Source: JADKIH01 sp043747595
GTDB lineage: Bacteria > Bacteroidota > Bacteroidia > AKYH767-A > 2013-40CM-41-45
Reading direction: 5' to 3'
Assembly: GCA_043747595.1 (NCBI GenBank)
Contig: JAYTOX010000026.1
Coordinates: 1-60,475 of the forward strand
DNA length: 60,475 nucleotides
A program made the translations under genes and the position numbers. Positions 9,072 to 17,970 of this stretch are shown piece by piece. The notes under the pieces were generated by a model, which had not been told where the DNA came from, did no database searches, and saw only the letters and a list, made by a program, of their open reading frames with translations. Each line of letters starts with the position of its first letter. The stretch's first letter is position 1.

Positions 9072-9740
9072 ATGAAAAAAGTATTCAGTGTATTGGCAAT
9101 TGTAGGATTTTCATTTCTCACCTTGTCGAGTTTTACAAAAAGCAAAATGCCATCACCTTTAATGTGTGAGCTATGTGGAAAGGATAGAAAAACCCAACAA
9201 CTGCATACAGCCATGCAAAAATTGTGGGCAGACCACATGATTTGGACTTATGCAACAGTTGATGCATTCTACCATAACCCTACGGCCTTACAACCTTCAT
9301 TAGACAGATTATTACAAAATCAAAAAGATATTGGTGCTGCCATTGTACCTTTTTACGGAAAAGAAGCTGGTGATAAACTAGCAGCACTTTTAACCATCCA
9401 CATCAATCAGGCTATACCGGTGCTTACTGCTGCAAAAAACAACGACAAAATAGCTTTAGACAAAGCCCTTGCCGATTGGTATGCAAACGCTAAGGATATT
9501 GCCGATTTTCTAACAGCGGCAAACCCCAAAAATTGGCAGGCAACTGCAACCCAACCGATGATGAAAACACACATAGACCAAACTACAGCTTATGCAGTTT
9601 ATTTATTAAAAAATGATTATACTAATGCAGTAATAAAATTTGATGAAGCAAGTCAACACATGGTAGAAATGGGGACCATACTTGCAAGTGGAATTATAAA
9701 ACAATTTCCAGATAAATTTAAAGAAGAGAAAAAGAAATAA
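9072..9740 (+). CDS. Exported helical protein of unknown function
   Basis: A 222-residue protein with an N-terminal signal/anchor (about 1-22), a CELC motif (32-35) and a helical domain. Conserved-looking blocks are QLHTAMQKLWADHMIWTYAT, RLLQNQKDIGAAIVPFYGK, LLTIHINQAIPVL and NPKNWQ. I recall similar proteins annotated without function in soil bacteria and Bacteroidota. His/Asp-rich helices (WADHM, IHINQ, KTHIDQT) could bind metal, which is only a guess. The FAD-Rieske oxidoreductase follows on the same strand after 129 bp with no attC-like site between them, so they probably share a cassette. Confidence 0.65.
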   Translation: MKKVFSVLAIVGFSFLTLSSFTKSKMPSPLMCELCGKDRKTQQLHTAMQKLWADHMIWTYATVDAFYHNPTALQPSLDRLLQNQKDIGAAIVPFYGKEAGDKLAALLTIHINQAIPVLTAAKNNDKIALDKALADWYANAKDIADFLTAANPKNWQATATQPMMKTHIDQTTAYAVYLLKNDYTNAVIKFDEASQHMVEMGTILASGIIKQFPDKFKEEKKK

Positions 9741-9869
9741 ATGCCTGATTGAAAATGTACTCTCGTCCTCCTGGGATTGGCGTATCTCCGCAAACGAAAA
9801 GGCAGGCACCTCTCTTATTCGTTAATCGGTATTAAAGATTACATAAAATTTCTTAAACGAATATATAAA

Positions 9870-11477
9870 ATGGAAGAAAATAGAAATGAAATAGAACAAA
9901 ACGTAAGCGGTAACGTCACATCAGGCGATAACCTTTCTTTTTGGTTTGAATCAGCAAAAAAACCAATGGCTTTTGAAAAATTAAGCAACGATATTGAAAC
10001 AGACATTTTAGTTGTTGGTGGCGGCATTGCCGGACTTACTTCTGCTTATTGTCTTGCAAAAGAAGGACGCAAGGTGATTTTAGTTGAAGACGGATTTATA
10101 GGCAGTGGTGAAACAGGAAGAACCACAGCACATCTTACATGTGCCCTTGATGACCGTTATTTTGAATTAGAAAAGACTTTCGACCAGCCCACATCAAAAT
10201 TAGCCGCACAAAGTCATACAGCAGCAATCGAATGGATAGAAAATACAGTTAAGCAGCATAATATTAGTTGTCATTTTAAAAGAGTGGACGGCTATTTGTT
10301 TTCGCATGCTTCTGATACCAACGAAACTTTACAGGAAGAATATAAAGCAACACATCGTGCCGGCCTTGTTACCGAGATGATAAACCCTGTTCCTGGTATT
10401 ATATCAGACCAAGCTAAATGGTGCATTAAATTTCCCAATCAGGCGCAGTTTCATATTCTTCTTTATATAAAAGGATTGGCAGAAGCCTTTATACAATTGG
10501 GCGGAAAAATTTACACTGAAACAAAAGCCGAAAGCATTACTAAGGAAGGAGCAACCGCAAACGGTTTCAAAATAAAAGCTAATCACATTGTTGTGGCAAC
10601 CAACACTCCTGTTAATGACTGGGTTGCCATGCACACCAAGCAGTGGCCATATCGCTCTTATGTAATAGCTGCAAAAATTCCGAAAGGAAAATTACCGTAC
10701 TCTTTATGGTGGGATACAGGCGACCACGATTCAAAATGGATTTCAAAACCCTACCACTATGTTCGGTTAGAAGAATTTAATGAACAATATGATATGCTCA
10801 TTTCGGGTGGTGAAGACCACCGCACCGGGCAGGCGGATGATGAGGATATTAAAGAAGAAGACCGTTACACCAAACTTGAAGAATGGACAAGAAAGCATTT
10901 TCCCGCCATTGAAAAAATAGAATTCAAATGGTCAGGACAGGTTATGGAACCAGTTGATTCATTAGCATACATCGGAAAAAATCCGGGAGACGATAATATT
11001 TACATCATCACAGGTGATTCCGGTAACGGTATGACACACGGAACACTTGGCGGCATGATTATAAATGATATAATCATGGGAAAAGAAAATCCGTGGATTA
11101 AAATGTACAGCCCATCACGAATCACCTTAAAAACAACAGGTGATTATTTACACGAAGTTGGAAACATGGTTGCACAATATGCCGATTGGTTTTCGGCTGA
11201 AGAAATAAAACAGGCTGATGAACTAAAACCGGGGGAAGGAGCAATCATTTCATCAGGCATTAAAAAAATTGCCGTTTACCGGGATGAAGAAAATAATCTT
11301 CACACTTGTACAGCCGTTTGTCCGCACCTGGGTGCAATATTACAGTGGAATGCCAATGAAAAAACTTTTGATTGCCCAATGCACGGTTCACGTTTCACCT
11401 CCGAAGGAAAAGTAATAAATGGACCAGCATCAACCGATTTAAAAAAAGTAATATTTAAAGAAGAAAAAATAGTTTAA
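9870..11477 (+). CDS. FAD-dependent oxidoreductase with C-terminal Rieske 2Fe-2S domain
   Basis: A 535-residue flavoprotein of the DAO/DadA superfamily. The dinucleotide fold GGGIAGLTSAYCLA is near residue 48. The FAD domain continues to about 430 with GDSGNGMTHGTLGG as the second FAD motif. A Rieske domain fills about 440-535: CPHLG (C484, H486) and CPMHGSRF (C502, H505) give the full two-Cys/two-His ligand set. It probably oxidises an amine or amino acid and passes electrons to the cluster; substrate unknown. The start at 9870 (ATG after ATATATAAA) is chosen over an in-frame ATG at 9777 that would add a non-conserved basic tail. Confidence 0.9.
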   Translation: MEENRNEIEQNVSGNVTSGDNLSFWFESAKKPMAFEKLSNDIETDILVVGGGIAGLTSAYCLAKEGRKVILVEDGFIGSGETGRTTAHLTCALDDRYFELEKTFDQPTSKLAAQSHTAAIEWIENTVKQHNISCHFKRVDGYLFSHASDTNETLQEEYKATHRAGLVTEMINPVPGIISDQAKWCIKFPNQAQFHILLYIKGLAEAFIQLGGKIYTETKAESITKEGATANGFKIKANHIVVATNTPVNDWVAMHTKQWPYRSYVIAAKIPKGKLPYSLWWDTGDHDSKWISKPYHYVRLEEFNEQYDMLISGGEDHRTGQADDEDIKEEDRYTKLEEWTRKHFPAIEKIEFKWSGQVMEPVDSLAYIGKNPGDDNIYIITGDSGNGMTHGTLGGMIINDIIMGKENPWIKMYSPSRITLKTTGDYLHEVGNMVAQYADWFSAEEIKQADELKPGEGAIISSGIKKIAVYRDEENNLHTCTAVCPHLGAILQWNANEKTFDCPMHGSRFTSEGKVINGPASTDLKKVIFKEEKIV

Positions 11478-11551
11478 AAAAGCAACGAGTAAGTAAATAA
11501 AAATGAAACTTACCGACCACTTTAGAAGTTCTGAATTTGCATGTAGAACAA

Positions 11552-11590
11552 CGAACCGATAAGAACACCTACAAGAAATTGGAGGTCGCA
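11552..11590 (+). repeat. attC-like half-site 8 (left arm only)
   Basis: CACCTACAAGAAATTGGAGG (11566-11585) is the left arm of the GC-rich stem type seen intact at sites 14 (right arm) and 17 (left arm). No matching right arm follows before the kinase gene, so this is a truncated or recombined site. Confidence 0.5.
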
Positions 11591-11654
11591 AACTTTAACC
11601 GACAGAAAGAAACGGGTAAACAAAAAAAATGTGGCGACTAAGCAACAAAACAAA

Positions 11655-12791
11655 ATGGAAAATGAAAATTCAAAATATAAAGTTCTTGAAGGACAACACG
11701 TACTTTCAGTCGAATTTTTTAGCCGGGTAGTAGACAGCTTGCCTGACTATTCAATTTTTACAGTTGACAATGACTTAAAAATTAATAGTTGGAGTTCTGG
11801 CTCTACACAATTATTTCAGTATGGCGTAGAAGAAATTATGGGAAAAGATTTTGAAATAATTTTTACAGAAGAAGACAAAACAAACAGTATTCCTAAAACA
11901 GAAATTGCAAAAGCATTAAAGGATGGGAAAGCAGCGGATAACAGGTGGCACATTCGTAAAGACGGGAGCAAATTTTATGCTTACGGCCAGGTTTACACTC
12001 TAATGGGTGAAGATGGAGAAATGAAAGGGTATGTTAAAATTCTTCGGGACTTGACCGAGAGAAGTAATTCAGAAAAGTTTGCAAGAGATGTGGAAGAATT
12101 AAGCGTACATAAAGAGAGTATTCTTTTTATTCTCTCACACGATTTGAGAAGCCTCTTAACAGGAGTAACAGGAACGGCTGAATATCTGAACAAGAATTTT
12201 GATAAAATGGATAAAGTTAAAGCAAAAGAAATGCTGGAACTACTTTATACATCATCACAAGAGGAATTAGACCTGTTAGACTATTTAGTAGAATGGGCAA
12301 GAATAAAATACGCATCGGAAGCATTTGCTCCAACAAAAATTGAACTCTCCAACTATGTGAAGAAAGTTTTTGATATGCTAAAAAATAATGCTTTAGATAA
12401 TGGCGTGCGGCTTGAAAATAAAATTGAAGAAAATATAAGTGTTTTTGCGGACGGAGAAATGATACTGACCGTGTTCCAAAACTTGGTTGGGAATGCTATA
12501 AAATTTTCGGGGAAGGGAGGACAAATTAAAGTAACTGCGGAAAGAAATGAGGATAAGGTTATCATTGAAATAAAGGACAACGGAATTGGCATTGCTAAAG
12601 AAATACAAGACAAACTTTTTACTCCGCAAATAACTACTATTTCAAACACTTGGAAAAAAGATAAAGAAGCGGGAATAGGTTTATTATTATCGAAGGGTTA
12701 TGTGGAAAGAAATGGCGGTAAAATCGGGGTAGAAAGCGTAGAAGGTGAAGGTTCATCTTTTTATTTTACATTACCAGTAGACAAAACTTAA
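11655..12791 (+). CDS. PAS-domain sensor histidine kinase, paralogue 1
   Basis: A 378-residue soluble kinase. The N-terminal PAS domain (about 25-145) carries INSWSSGSTQLFQYG and ends with the PAC-like GYVKILRDLTER. A HisKA domain has its phospho-acceptor at His162 in SHDLRS, and the HATPase domain shows NLVGNAIKF (N box), DNGIGI (G1) and AGIGLLL (G2). There is no membrane segment, no receiver domain and no cognate regulator next to it. Oddly, the H-box reads SHDLRSLL where nearly all kinases, including its paralogue at 31734, have Pro after SHDLRS. A start at 11655 (MENENSKYK) matches the paralogue's start. Confidence 0.9.
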   Translation: MENENSKYKVLEGQHVLSVEFFSRVVDSLPDYSIFTVDNDLKINSWSSGSTQLFQYGVEEIMGKDFEIIFTEEDKTNSIPKTEIAKALKDGKAADNRWHIRKDGSKFYAYGQVYTLMGEDGEMKGYVKILRDLTERSNSEKFARDVEELSVHKESILFILSHDLRSLLTGVTGTAEYLNKNFDKMDKVKAKEMLELLYTSSQEELDLLDYLVEWARIKYASEAFAPTKIELSNYVKKVFDMLKNNALDNGVRLENKIEENISVFADGEMILTVFQNLVGNAIKFSGKGGQIKVTAERNEDKVIIEIKDNGIGIAKEIQDKLFTPQITTISNTWKKDKEAGIGLLLSKGYVERNGGKIGVESVEGEGSSFYFTLPVDKT

Positions 12792-12807
12792 TGACAACTT
12801 GACGAAA

Positions 12808-12876
12808 GAACAACTACCGATAATAATTAAGACTTCATGTGGTCGGAACGACCGAACATGAAGTTAATGTTGCACG
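12808..12876 (+). repeat. Short hairpin site 9 (attC-like or terminator-like)
   Basis: ATTAA-GA-CTTCATGT (12826-12840) then GGTCG pairs with CGACC-GA-ACATGAAGTTAAT (12849-12868) around a GAA loop: an 18-bp stem with two symmetric-looking GA bulges. GTTGCAC (12869-12875) follows. There is no T-run, so a Rho-independent terminator is less likely than a compact attC-like site. Confidence 0.45.
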
Positions 12877-13077
12877 AAACTCCGGCGGTGCGGTGGCTTA
12901 TTATGGGAATTGAATGGGGTTTGTACTGATTTGTTGTTGGAAGCTTTTATTAGTGTTGCTTCATAAATAATTTATTCTGGGAAAAGTGATATACTCATAG
13001 TTTAATAAAAGTGTTTTGTTAGATACATGAATCTTTATTTTTCTAGCTGCGCATATCTATTTCAGCTCGTATATTCA
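12877..13077. other. Non-coding stretch before intron remnant 1
   Basis: About 200 bp without a gene or recognisable intron sequence between hairpin 9 and the first maturase-coding bases. It may be the scar of the deletion that removed the 5' part of the group II intron. Confidence 0.35.
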
Positions 13078-13449
13078 CGATCGGCGCAAACCGTTGGAAG
13101 AATTGGCCGAAGAAATCCGACCAGTACTTAGAGGAATTATTAATTACTATAGTAAATTCTCAAAAGGACATCTACGATATATCTTCAATCGATTGAATAC
13201 ACGACTGATAAAATGGGTAAAATGGGAAAAGGGACTTTACAAACGCAAAGCGGTAAAATGGCTAGAGAAAAAGTACAAGGAGAACCCAAAACTTTTTCCT
13301 CAGTGGGCATTGGTTCATCCATAATGTATAATTACATTCGTGATTGAACAAGAAGAGCTCCCGCGAAGGTGGGACAAGTTGTATGAATCGAGAGGTTCAC
13401 GTACAGTTCTGTGAGAACGTGGCGGTGAAATTCCGCTGCGTGACTCGAT
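13078..13449 (+). mobile_element. Group II intron remnant 1 (3' end)
   Basis: Only the 3' part of a group II intron remains: the maturase C-terminus, then domain V (about 13376-13410: TTGTATGAATCGAGAGGTTC then ACGTACAGTTC) and a domain VI stem (GTGGCGG...CCGCTGCG) with a bulged A before CTCGAT. The intron would end with GAT at 13449. The next bases are TATCGGCAA, aligned with the TAGCGGCA of site 1's closing box. Two more remnants in the array end at the same relative position. Confidence 0.8.
13094..13324 (+). pseudogene. Group II intron maturase, C-terminal fragment
   Basis: A 76-codon open frame encoding just the maturase-specific (domain X) end of an intron reverse transcriptase. RPVLRGIINYYSKFSKG carries the usual GIINYY core and is followed by a basic helix (LNTRLIKWVKWEKGLYKRK). 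The reverse transcriptase domain is absent, so the protein cannot support mobility. It is about 80% identical by eye to the fragment at 31247. Confidence 0.85.
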
Positions 13450-13523
13450 TATCGGCAATTATTGGGCGACAGTGCAAACTTCATTCGACAGACAAAAAAC
13501 AAACAGATAAAAAACAAACAACT

Positions 13524-14378
13524 ATGAAAACAATCTTTGTGACAGGGGCGACAGGAAATCAAGGTGGCGCAGTAGCTACTAGCTTAATAAATAATGGTTT
13601 TAAAGTTAAAGCGCTGACCCGAAAAGCTGATTCAGCCAAAGCTCAAAATTTACAAAAACTAAATGTTGAATTAATAATGGGTGACTTAAATGATTTGAAT
13701 TCCTTCAGCCATCACCTTAAAGATATTGATGGCATATTCAGCGTCCAAACTTTTGAAAACGGGATTGACAAGGAAATAAAACAAGGAATAGATTTAGCCA
13801 ATCTTGCAAAAGAATATGGGGTAAATCATTTTCTATATTCTTCTGTTGCAGGTGCAGACTTGAATACAGGCATTCCGCATTTTGACAGTAAATACAAAAT
13901 TGAAAACCATGTCAAGCAAATTGGTTTGCCTTATACCATTATAAGGGCTAATTCGCTTTTTGAAAACTTTTTAATTCCACAAGTGAAAAGCCGGATTGTA
14001 AAGGGCAAATTGGCATCTCCAATAAATAAAAACAAGACATACCAATTTATCAGTGCAATTGACATTGGAGAAATAAGTGCCGACATTTTTCTGAGCAAAG
14101 ACAAGTATTTAGGAAAGACGATTACGATTGGTTCAGAAGAAATGGATATGCAACAAGTCGCAGCAACTTTTTCGGAAGTGTTAGGCAAAGAAATTAGCTA
14201 TCAAAAATTTCCCATGCTTATAGCAAGACTTGTGATGGGCAAAGACCTCTATAAAATGTTTAAATGGATAAATGAAAACGATGCTATCTTTATGAAAGAC
14301 TTAGAATTATTTAAAAAAGAACATCCTAACCTCACAAGTCTTAAGCATTGGATAAAAATAAATTTCAGTAACATTTAA
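13524..14378 (+). CDS. NmrA-type NAD(P)-binding protein
   Basis: A 284-residue atypical short-chain dehydrogenase of the NmrA/isoflavone reductase-like group. The nucleotide-binding motif is GATGNQGG at residues 7-14. A substrate-domain pattern follows (HFLYSSVAGAD, FDSKYKIENHVK). Such proteins act as redox sensors or NAD(P)H-dependent reductases. The start at 13524 gives the canonical MKTIFVTGATG opening; the in-frame ATG at 13344 lies inside intron remnant 1. A small membrane protein follows after 10 bp and is probably co-transcribed. Confidence 0.9.
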   Translation: MKTIFVTGATGNQGGAVATSLINNGFKVKALTRKADSAKAQNLQKLNVELIMGDLNDLNSFSHHLKDIDGIFSVQTFENGIDKEIKQGIDLANLAKEYGVNHFLYSSVAGADLNTGIPHFDSKYKIENHVKQIGLPYTIIRANSLFENFLIPQVKSRIVKGKLASPINKNKTYQFISAIDIGEISADIFLSKDKYLGKTITIGSEEMDMQQVAATFSEVLGKEISYQKFPMLIARLVMGKDLYKMFKWINENDAIFMKDLELFKKEHPNLTSLKHWIKINFSNI

Positions 14379-14388
14379 ATAGAACCAA

Positions 14389-14847
14389 ATGACAGCATTA
14401 ATCCTTTTCGGAACGTTCTTATTCCTTGCAGTGTTCCTTGCAGTGTTCCTTGCAGGTAATATGACTACACTGCAGATTCAGCATTATGGAATTTACCCCT
14501 TTGTCGGCAGAGAAACATTTAAAGAGTATATGCAAGCCAACAACAAATCCGCTCGTATCCCTTCCATTCTTCCTGCAATGTTGTTATTACTTGTAAATAT
14601 CTTGCTGTTATTTATTCGGCCACAATTCATGACAGAAATCGAAGTCATTTTATTTCTGACATTAAATATCGCAGCTCTGATTTCAACATTTACTTGGCAA
14701 AGAAAAGTTCAAGGACAGATGGCAATAACGGGGTATGACGAAAGCAAAATAAATCTTTTGCTTTCTACAAATTGGATTCGGACAATAGTGTTTTTATTAC
14801 AGGCAATAATAGCTGTATCAATTACGATGCACGCTGTAAAGCCATAA
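14389..14847 (+). CDS. Small four-helix membrane protein
   Basis: A 152-residue protein with four predicted transmembrane helices (about 3-23, 58-77, 82-101 and 128-148). Polar residues QIQHYGIYPFVGRETF lie in the first loop. It resembles DUF1772-like small integral membrane proteins, but I am not certain of the family. The first helix contains a 12-bp tandem repeat (TTCCTTGCAGTG, 14422-14445, then a third partial copy), giving the peptide LAVFLAVFLA. It starts 10 bp after the NmrA gene. Confidence 0.7.
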   Translation: MTALILFGTFLFLAVFLAVFLAGNMTTLQIQHYGIYPFVGRETFKEYMQANNKSARIPSILPAMLLLLVNILLLFIRPQFMTEIEVILFLTLNIAALISTFTWQRKVQGQMAITGYDESKINLLLSTNWIRTIVFLLQAIIAVSITMHAVKP

Positions 14848-14863
14848 ATGCTTCGTGGGAAAA

Positions 14864-14970
14864 GTATAACAGCCGCTAACGTTTAGCATTACCACAACAC
14901 TATTTTTTCTCTCTTTTTATTTTTATATTTCGGTAAAAAATAATGCTTCGGCAATGCAAAACGTTAGCAG
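14864..14970 (+). repeat. attC-like site 10
   Basis: GTATAAC (14864-14870) opens the site. GCTAACGTTTAGCATTACC (14875-14893) pairs with GGCAATGCAAAACGTTAGC (14950-14968) over 17 of 19 positions. GTTAGCA (14963-14969) closes it. The loop reads TTTTTATATTTCGGTAAAAA, as in sites 7 and 21. Confidence 0.75.
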
Positions 14971-15027
14971 ATATTTTACGAACGCTCCGAAGGAAGATTG
15001 TAACGAAACGAACTTGACAAAAAACAA

Positions 15028-15615
15028 ATGAAAAGATTTTTAATAATTTACTCACACCCCAATCCCGATAGTTTTAATGCGGCAATAAAAAATAGAATTA
15101 TTGCTACTTTAGAAACAGCTAAAGCTTCTTATAAGGTTCTTGATTTGTATAATGAGAATTATAACCCTGTGCTTACTCTAACTGAAATAAAGGGAGAAAT
15201 AAGTGTTGAAACAAAAAAATATCAACAATTAATCACTGAATCAACCCATCTTATTTTTATTTTTCCTGTCTTTTGGTTCAGAGCACCAGCTATACTAGAA
15301 GGCTTTTTAGATAAAGTATTTGTTCCCGGGTTTGCTTATCGTTTCAAACAACTGTTTGGTAAATATGGGATACCAATTCCGTTACTGAAAGACAAAAATG
15401 TAGTAACAATTATTACTCACGGAGCACCGGCACTTCCGGTAAAAATACTTTATTTGAATGCTGTAAAATATCGTTTTCTATTGGGTTTTTTAAGTTTTTG
15501 TTTCAGTTTATGGAAATGTAAAATTGTTCAACTTTGGTCAGTTCCTTTTGTAAATGAAGAAATCAGAAAAAAGTATTTAGCAAAGGTAGAGCAACTCATA
15601 TTAAAAAGATGCTGA
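15028..15615 (+). CDS. NAD(P)H-dependent quinone oxidoreductase, flavodoxin-like fold
   Basis: A 195-residue cytoplasmic flavoprotein of the NQO/KefF/MdaB type. The FMN/FAD-binding opening IIYSHPNPDSFNAAI (6-20) and the PVFWFRAPAILEGFLDKVF segment (80-98) are characteristic. Expected reaction: two-electron reduction of quinones or similar acceptors with NAD(P)H, protecting against redox stress. It is alone between sites 10 and 11. Confidence 0.9.
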   Translation: MKRFLIIYSHPNPDSFNAAIKNRIIATLETAKASYKVLDLYNENYNPVLTLTEIKGEISVETKKYQQLITESTHLIFIFPVFWFRAPAILEGFLDKVFVPGFAYRFKQLFGKYGIPIPLLKDKNVVTIITHGAPALPVKILYLNAVKYRFLLGFLSFCFSLWKCKIVQLWSVPFVNEEIRKKYLAKVEQLILKRC

Positions 15616-15675
15616 ATAGACAGACAACATACTTGTTTAAGGCGTGAAAGTGTAACGTGTAAAAAGACAAAACAT

Positions 15676-15829
15676 CCGATAATATAAGATTTATGAAATA
15701 AAAAAAAGGGGGGGGGCGACCTGCCAGTATGAAGTTTCAAGCATTTAATTACGTTTGTCGCGGGGCGAAAGAGACGAGCTTTTAATCTCCCCTTTTTTTA
15801 CTTCATAAATCTTTCAAACGTTAAGGGCT
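15676..15829 (+). repeat. attC-like site 11
   Basis: AGATTTATGAAATAAAA (15687-15703) plus A and G runs pairs with CCCCTTTTTTTACTTCATAAATCT (split: CCCCTTTTTTTA at 15789-15800, CTTCATAAATCT at 15801-15812). The mismatch is again A facing C at GAAAT/ACTTC. GTTAAGG (15820-15826) closes the site. A G8-10 run at 15708 starts the loop. Confidence 0.7.
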
Positions 15830-15872
15830 ATAAAAGGCTAAACAATAATTGTGGTAAATTTAATTAAAGAAA

Positions 15873-16589
15873 ATGACAGACACTTTTTTATCTGCCCGAT
15901 GGGAAAATTTAATAATGGCAAATTATGAAGTGAGTCCTGATGTGTTAACACAGTATTTACCTCATGGTGTTGAGTTGGATTTTTACAATAATAAAACCTT
16001 CGTTAGCCTGGTTGGATTTATGTTTACAAAAACAAGTCTGTTCAAAATACCCATCCCGTTTTTAGGAACTTTTGAAGAAATAAATCTGCGTTTTTATGTG
16101 AAAAGAGTTGAAGGCGATACCATCAAAAGAGGTGTGGTTTTTATAAATGAAACGGTTCCATACAAACCGGTAGCTTGGCTTGCCAACAAATTATATAAAG
16201 AACATTATATTGCAATTCCCACCAAAAATTCAATAGCTATTGAAAACTCTGTAAAAAAAATAAGGTATGATTGGAAAATAAATAAGGCTTGGAATCATCT
16301 TGAAGTAAATGCTGTTGTTGAAAATAATGATATGCTACCAGGTAGTATGGAAGAATTCATATTTGAACATTACTATGGATATACAAAAATAAGTGAGCAG
16401 CTTTCGCAGGAATATAAAGTGAACCATCCCCGTTGGCAAGTGAATAGGGTGACAGAGTATTCCATCAACTGCGAATTCACAGCAATGTATGGAAATGACT
16501 TCTCTTTTTTAAACAATCAACAACCTCAATGTGTTATTTTTGCTGAAGGGTCACCCGTTTCGGTTAACTGGAAACGAACTTCATTCTAA
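15873..16589 (+). CDS. DUF2071 (YqjF-like) protein
   Basis: A 238-residue protein with the DUF2071 pattern: opening RWENLIMANYEVSPDVLTQYLP, then GFMFTKTSLFKIPIPFLGTF, then FYVKR and a late FEHYYGYT motif. The family's fold relates to acetoacetate decarboxylase; its reaction is unknown. It is the first gene of a tight + strand group with photolyase-related genes (12 bp to the next), so it may act on a pigment or flavin-related process, which is inference from position. Confidence 0.85.
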   Translation: MTDTFLSARWENLIMANYEVSPDVLTQYLPHGVELDFYNNKTFVSLVGFMFTKTSLFKIPIPFLGTFEEINLRFYVKRVEGDTIKRGVVFINETVPYKPVAWLANKLYKEHYIAIPTKNSIAIENSVKKIRYDWKINKAWNHLEVNAVVENNDMLPGSMEEFIFEHYYGYTKISEQLSQEYKVNHPRWQVNRVTEYSINCEFTAMYGNDFSFLNNQQPQCVIFAEGSPVSVNWKRTSF

Positions 16590-16601
16590 GTATTTCTTAC
16601 A

Positions 16602-16871
16602 ATGGATCAAAAAGATATTGACAGGATAATTGAAATGGCATGGGAAGACAGAACCCCTTTTGAAGCTGTTAAAATGCAATTCGATTTTTCTGAAGCAGAT
16701 GTGATTGCACTTCTTAGAAGAGAATTAAAACGCAGCAGTTTTAATTTGTGGCGAAAAAGGGTGAATAGCGGTACAAGTCATAAGCATGTTCAAAAAAGAA
16801 ACTCTGAAATTTCACGATTCAAATGCAACAGGCAAAAATCCATTTCCTCAAATAAAATAAGCAAGCGGTAA
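16602..16871 (+). CDS. TIGR03643/DUF2805 small protein
   Basis: An 89-residue basic protein matching the family known from photolyase gene clusters: DIDRIIEMAWEDRTPFEAV, then FSEADVIALLRRELK, then FNLWRKRV. The N-terminal half looks like a helix-turn-helix; the C-terminal tail is Lys/Arg/Ser-rich. Its function has not been established to my knowledge. Its stop codon TAA is directly followed by the ATG of the next gene. Confidence 0.88.
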   Translation: MDQKDIDRIIEMAWEDRTPFEAVKMQFDFSEADVIALLRRELKRSSFNLWRKRVNSGTSHKHVQKRNSEISRFKCNRQKSISSNKISKR

Positions 16872-17969
16872 ATGAATTTGAATTTTGAAACAGATTTTAA
16901 AACTATATTAGCAAAACTGGATCAAATCGATCCGATAAAATATGGAAGTAGCCGCAATTATTTAGATGGTTCGGTTACTTATTTGTCGCCCTATATATCA
17001 AGAGGTGTAATCAGTACCAAACAAGTGTTGGAAAGTGTTTTAAAAAAAGGGTATAAAATTTCGCAGATAGAATCGTTTGTAAAGGAATTATGCTGGCGTG
17101 ATTATTTTCAAAGAGTGGCACAGGTAAAAAATTTAGATGTAGCTATTAAGCAAGAGCAAACGACTATCTCGAATAATGAAATTTCTTCACAAATTTTAAA
17201 AGCTGCAACCGGAATTGAAGGCATAGACAATGCCATCAAACAATTATATCAAACTAGTTATATGCACAATCATTGCAGAATGTACACTGCATTGTTGGTA
17301 TGCAATATTGTCAAATCACATTGGTATCACCCTGCCCAATGGATGTATTATCATTTACTGGATGGCGATTGGGCCAGCAATGCTTGTAGTTGGCAATGGG
17401 TTGCAGGTGCCAACAGCAGTAAAAAATATTACGCCAATCAGGAAAACATTAACAAATACACTTACACAAATCAAAGGAACACCTATCTGGATAAAACCTA
17501 TGAAGAGATTGAAGCCATGGATTCGCCTACAGCATTAATGGATACTCAAAAGTTTATTCTTTCATTGGAGCTGCCAGAAACTTCTGACATACCATTTAAT
17601 CCCGAGCTGCCAACATTCATCTATAATTATTACAACCTCGATCCGCTGTGGCATAAGAATCAACCCGGCAACAGAATTTTATTGATTGAACCAGTTTTTT
17701 TTGCAAAATATCCTGTAAGTAAAAAATGTATCAACTTTATGTTGGCGCTAAGTGAGAATATAAAAGATATTCAGATTTATACAGGTTCATTTCAATCATT
17801 CACTCAACAATATAAAGCCACAACTATTTATTACAAAGAGCATCCGCTTAATAAAGGTTACTCGGGAAACAAAGAAGAAAGAGATTGGATAACAGAAGAA
17901 GTTGCAGGATATTACCCTTCGTTTTTTGCCTACTGGAAAAAAGCTGAAAGGCATTTAAAACTCTTATAG
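16872..17969 (+). CDS. Photolyase-like FAD-binding protein
   Basis: A 365-residue protein made mainly of the helical FAD-binding half of the photolyase/cryptochrome superfamily. It lacks the N-terminal antenna-binding Rossmann domain. Superfamily signatures are SRNYLDGSVTYLSPYISRG (25-43), ELCWRDYFQRV, MHNHCRMYTALLV, and DWASNACSWQWVAGANSSKKYY, which contacts flavin. A C-terminal region (about 250-365) after the FAD domain resembles a displaced alpha/beta segment. It may repair UV lesions with its operon partner at 18724, or be a light sensor. It abuts the previous gene (0 bp) and the next (1 bp). Confidence 0.87.
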   Translation: MNLNFETDFKTILAKLDQIDPIKYGSSRNYLDGSVTYLSPYISRGVISTKQVLESVLKKGYKISQIESFVKELCWRDYFQRVAQVKNLDVAIKQEQTTISNNEISSQILKAATGIEGIDNAIKQLYQTSYMHNHCRMYTALLVCNIVKSHWYHPAQWMYYHLLDGDWASNACSWQWVAGANSSKKYYANQENINKYTYTNQRNTYLDKTYEEIEAMDSPTALMDTQKFILSLELPETSDIPFNPELPTFIYNYYNLDPLWHKNQPGNRILLIEPVFFAKYPVSKKCINFMLALSENIKDIQIYTGSFQSFTQQYKATTIYYKEHPLNKGYSGNKEERDWITEEVAGYYPSFFAYWKKAERHLKLL

Positions 17970-17970
17970 C

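Noticed and set aside
9741..9869. Possible attC-like site between the 9072 and 9870 genes
   Set aside because: Only a 5-bp TGCCT/AGGCA inverted repeat was found and no outer boxes, so the two genes were treated as one cassette.
15700..15800. G run and C/T run that could be read as a terminator or G-quadruplex
   Set aside because: The A/G and T/C runs are the two complementary arms of site 11, about 80 bases apart, which explains them better.
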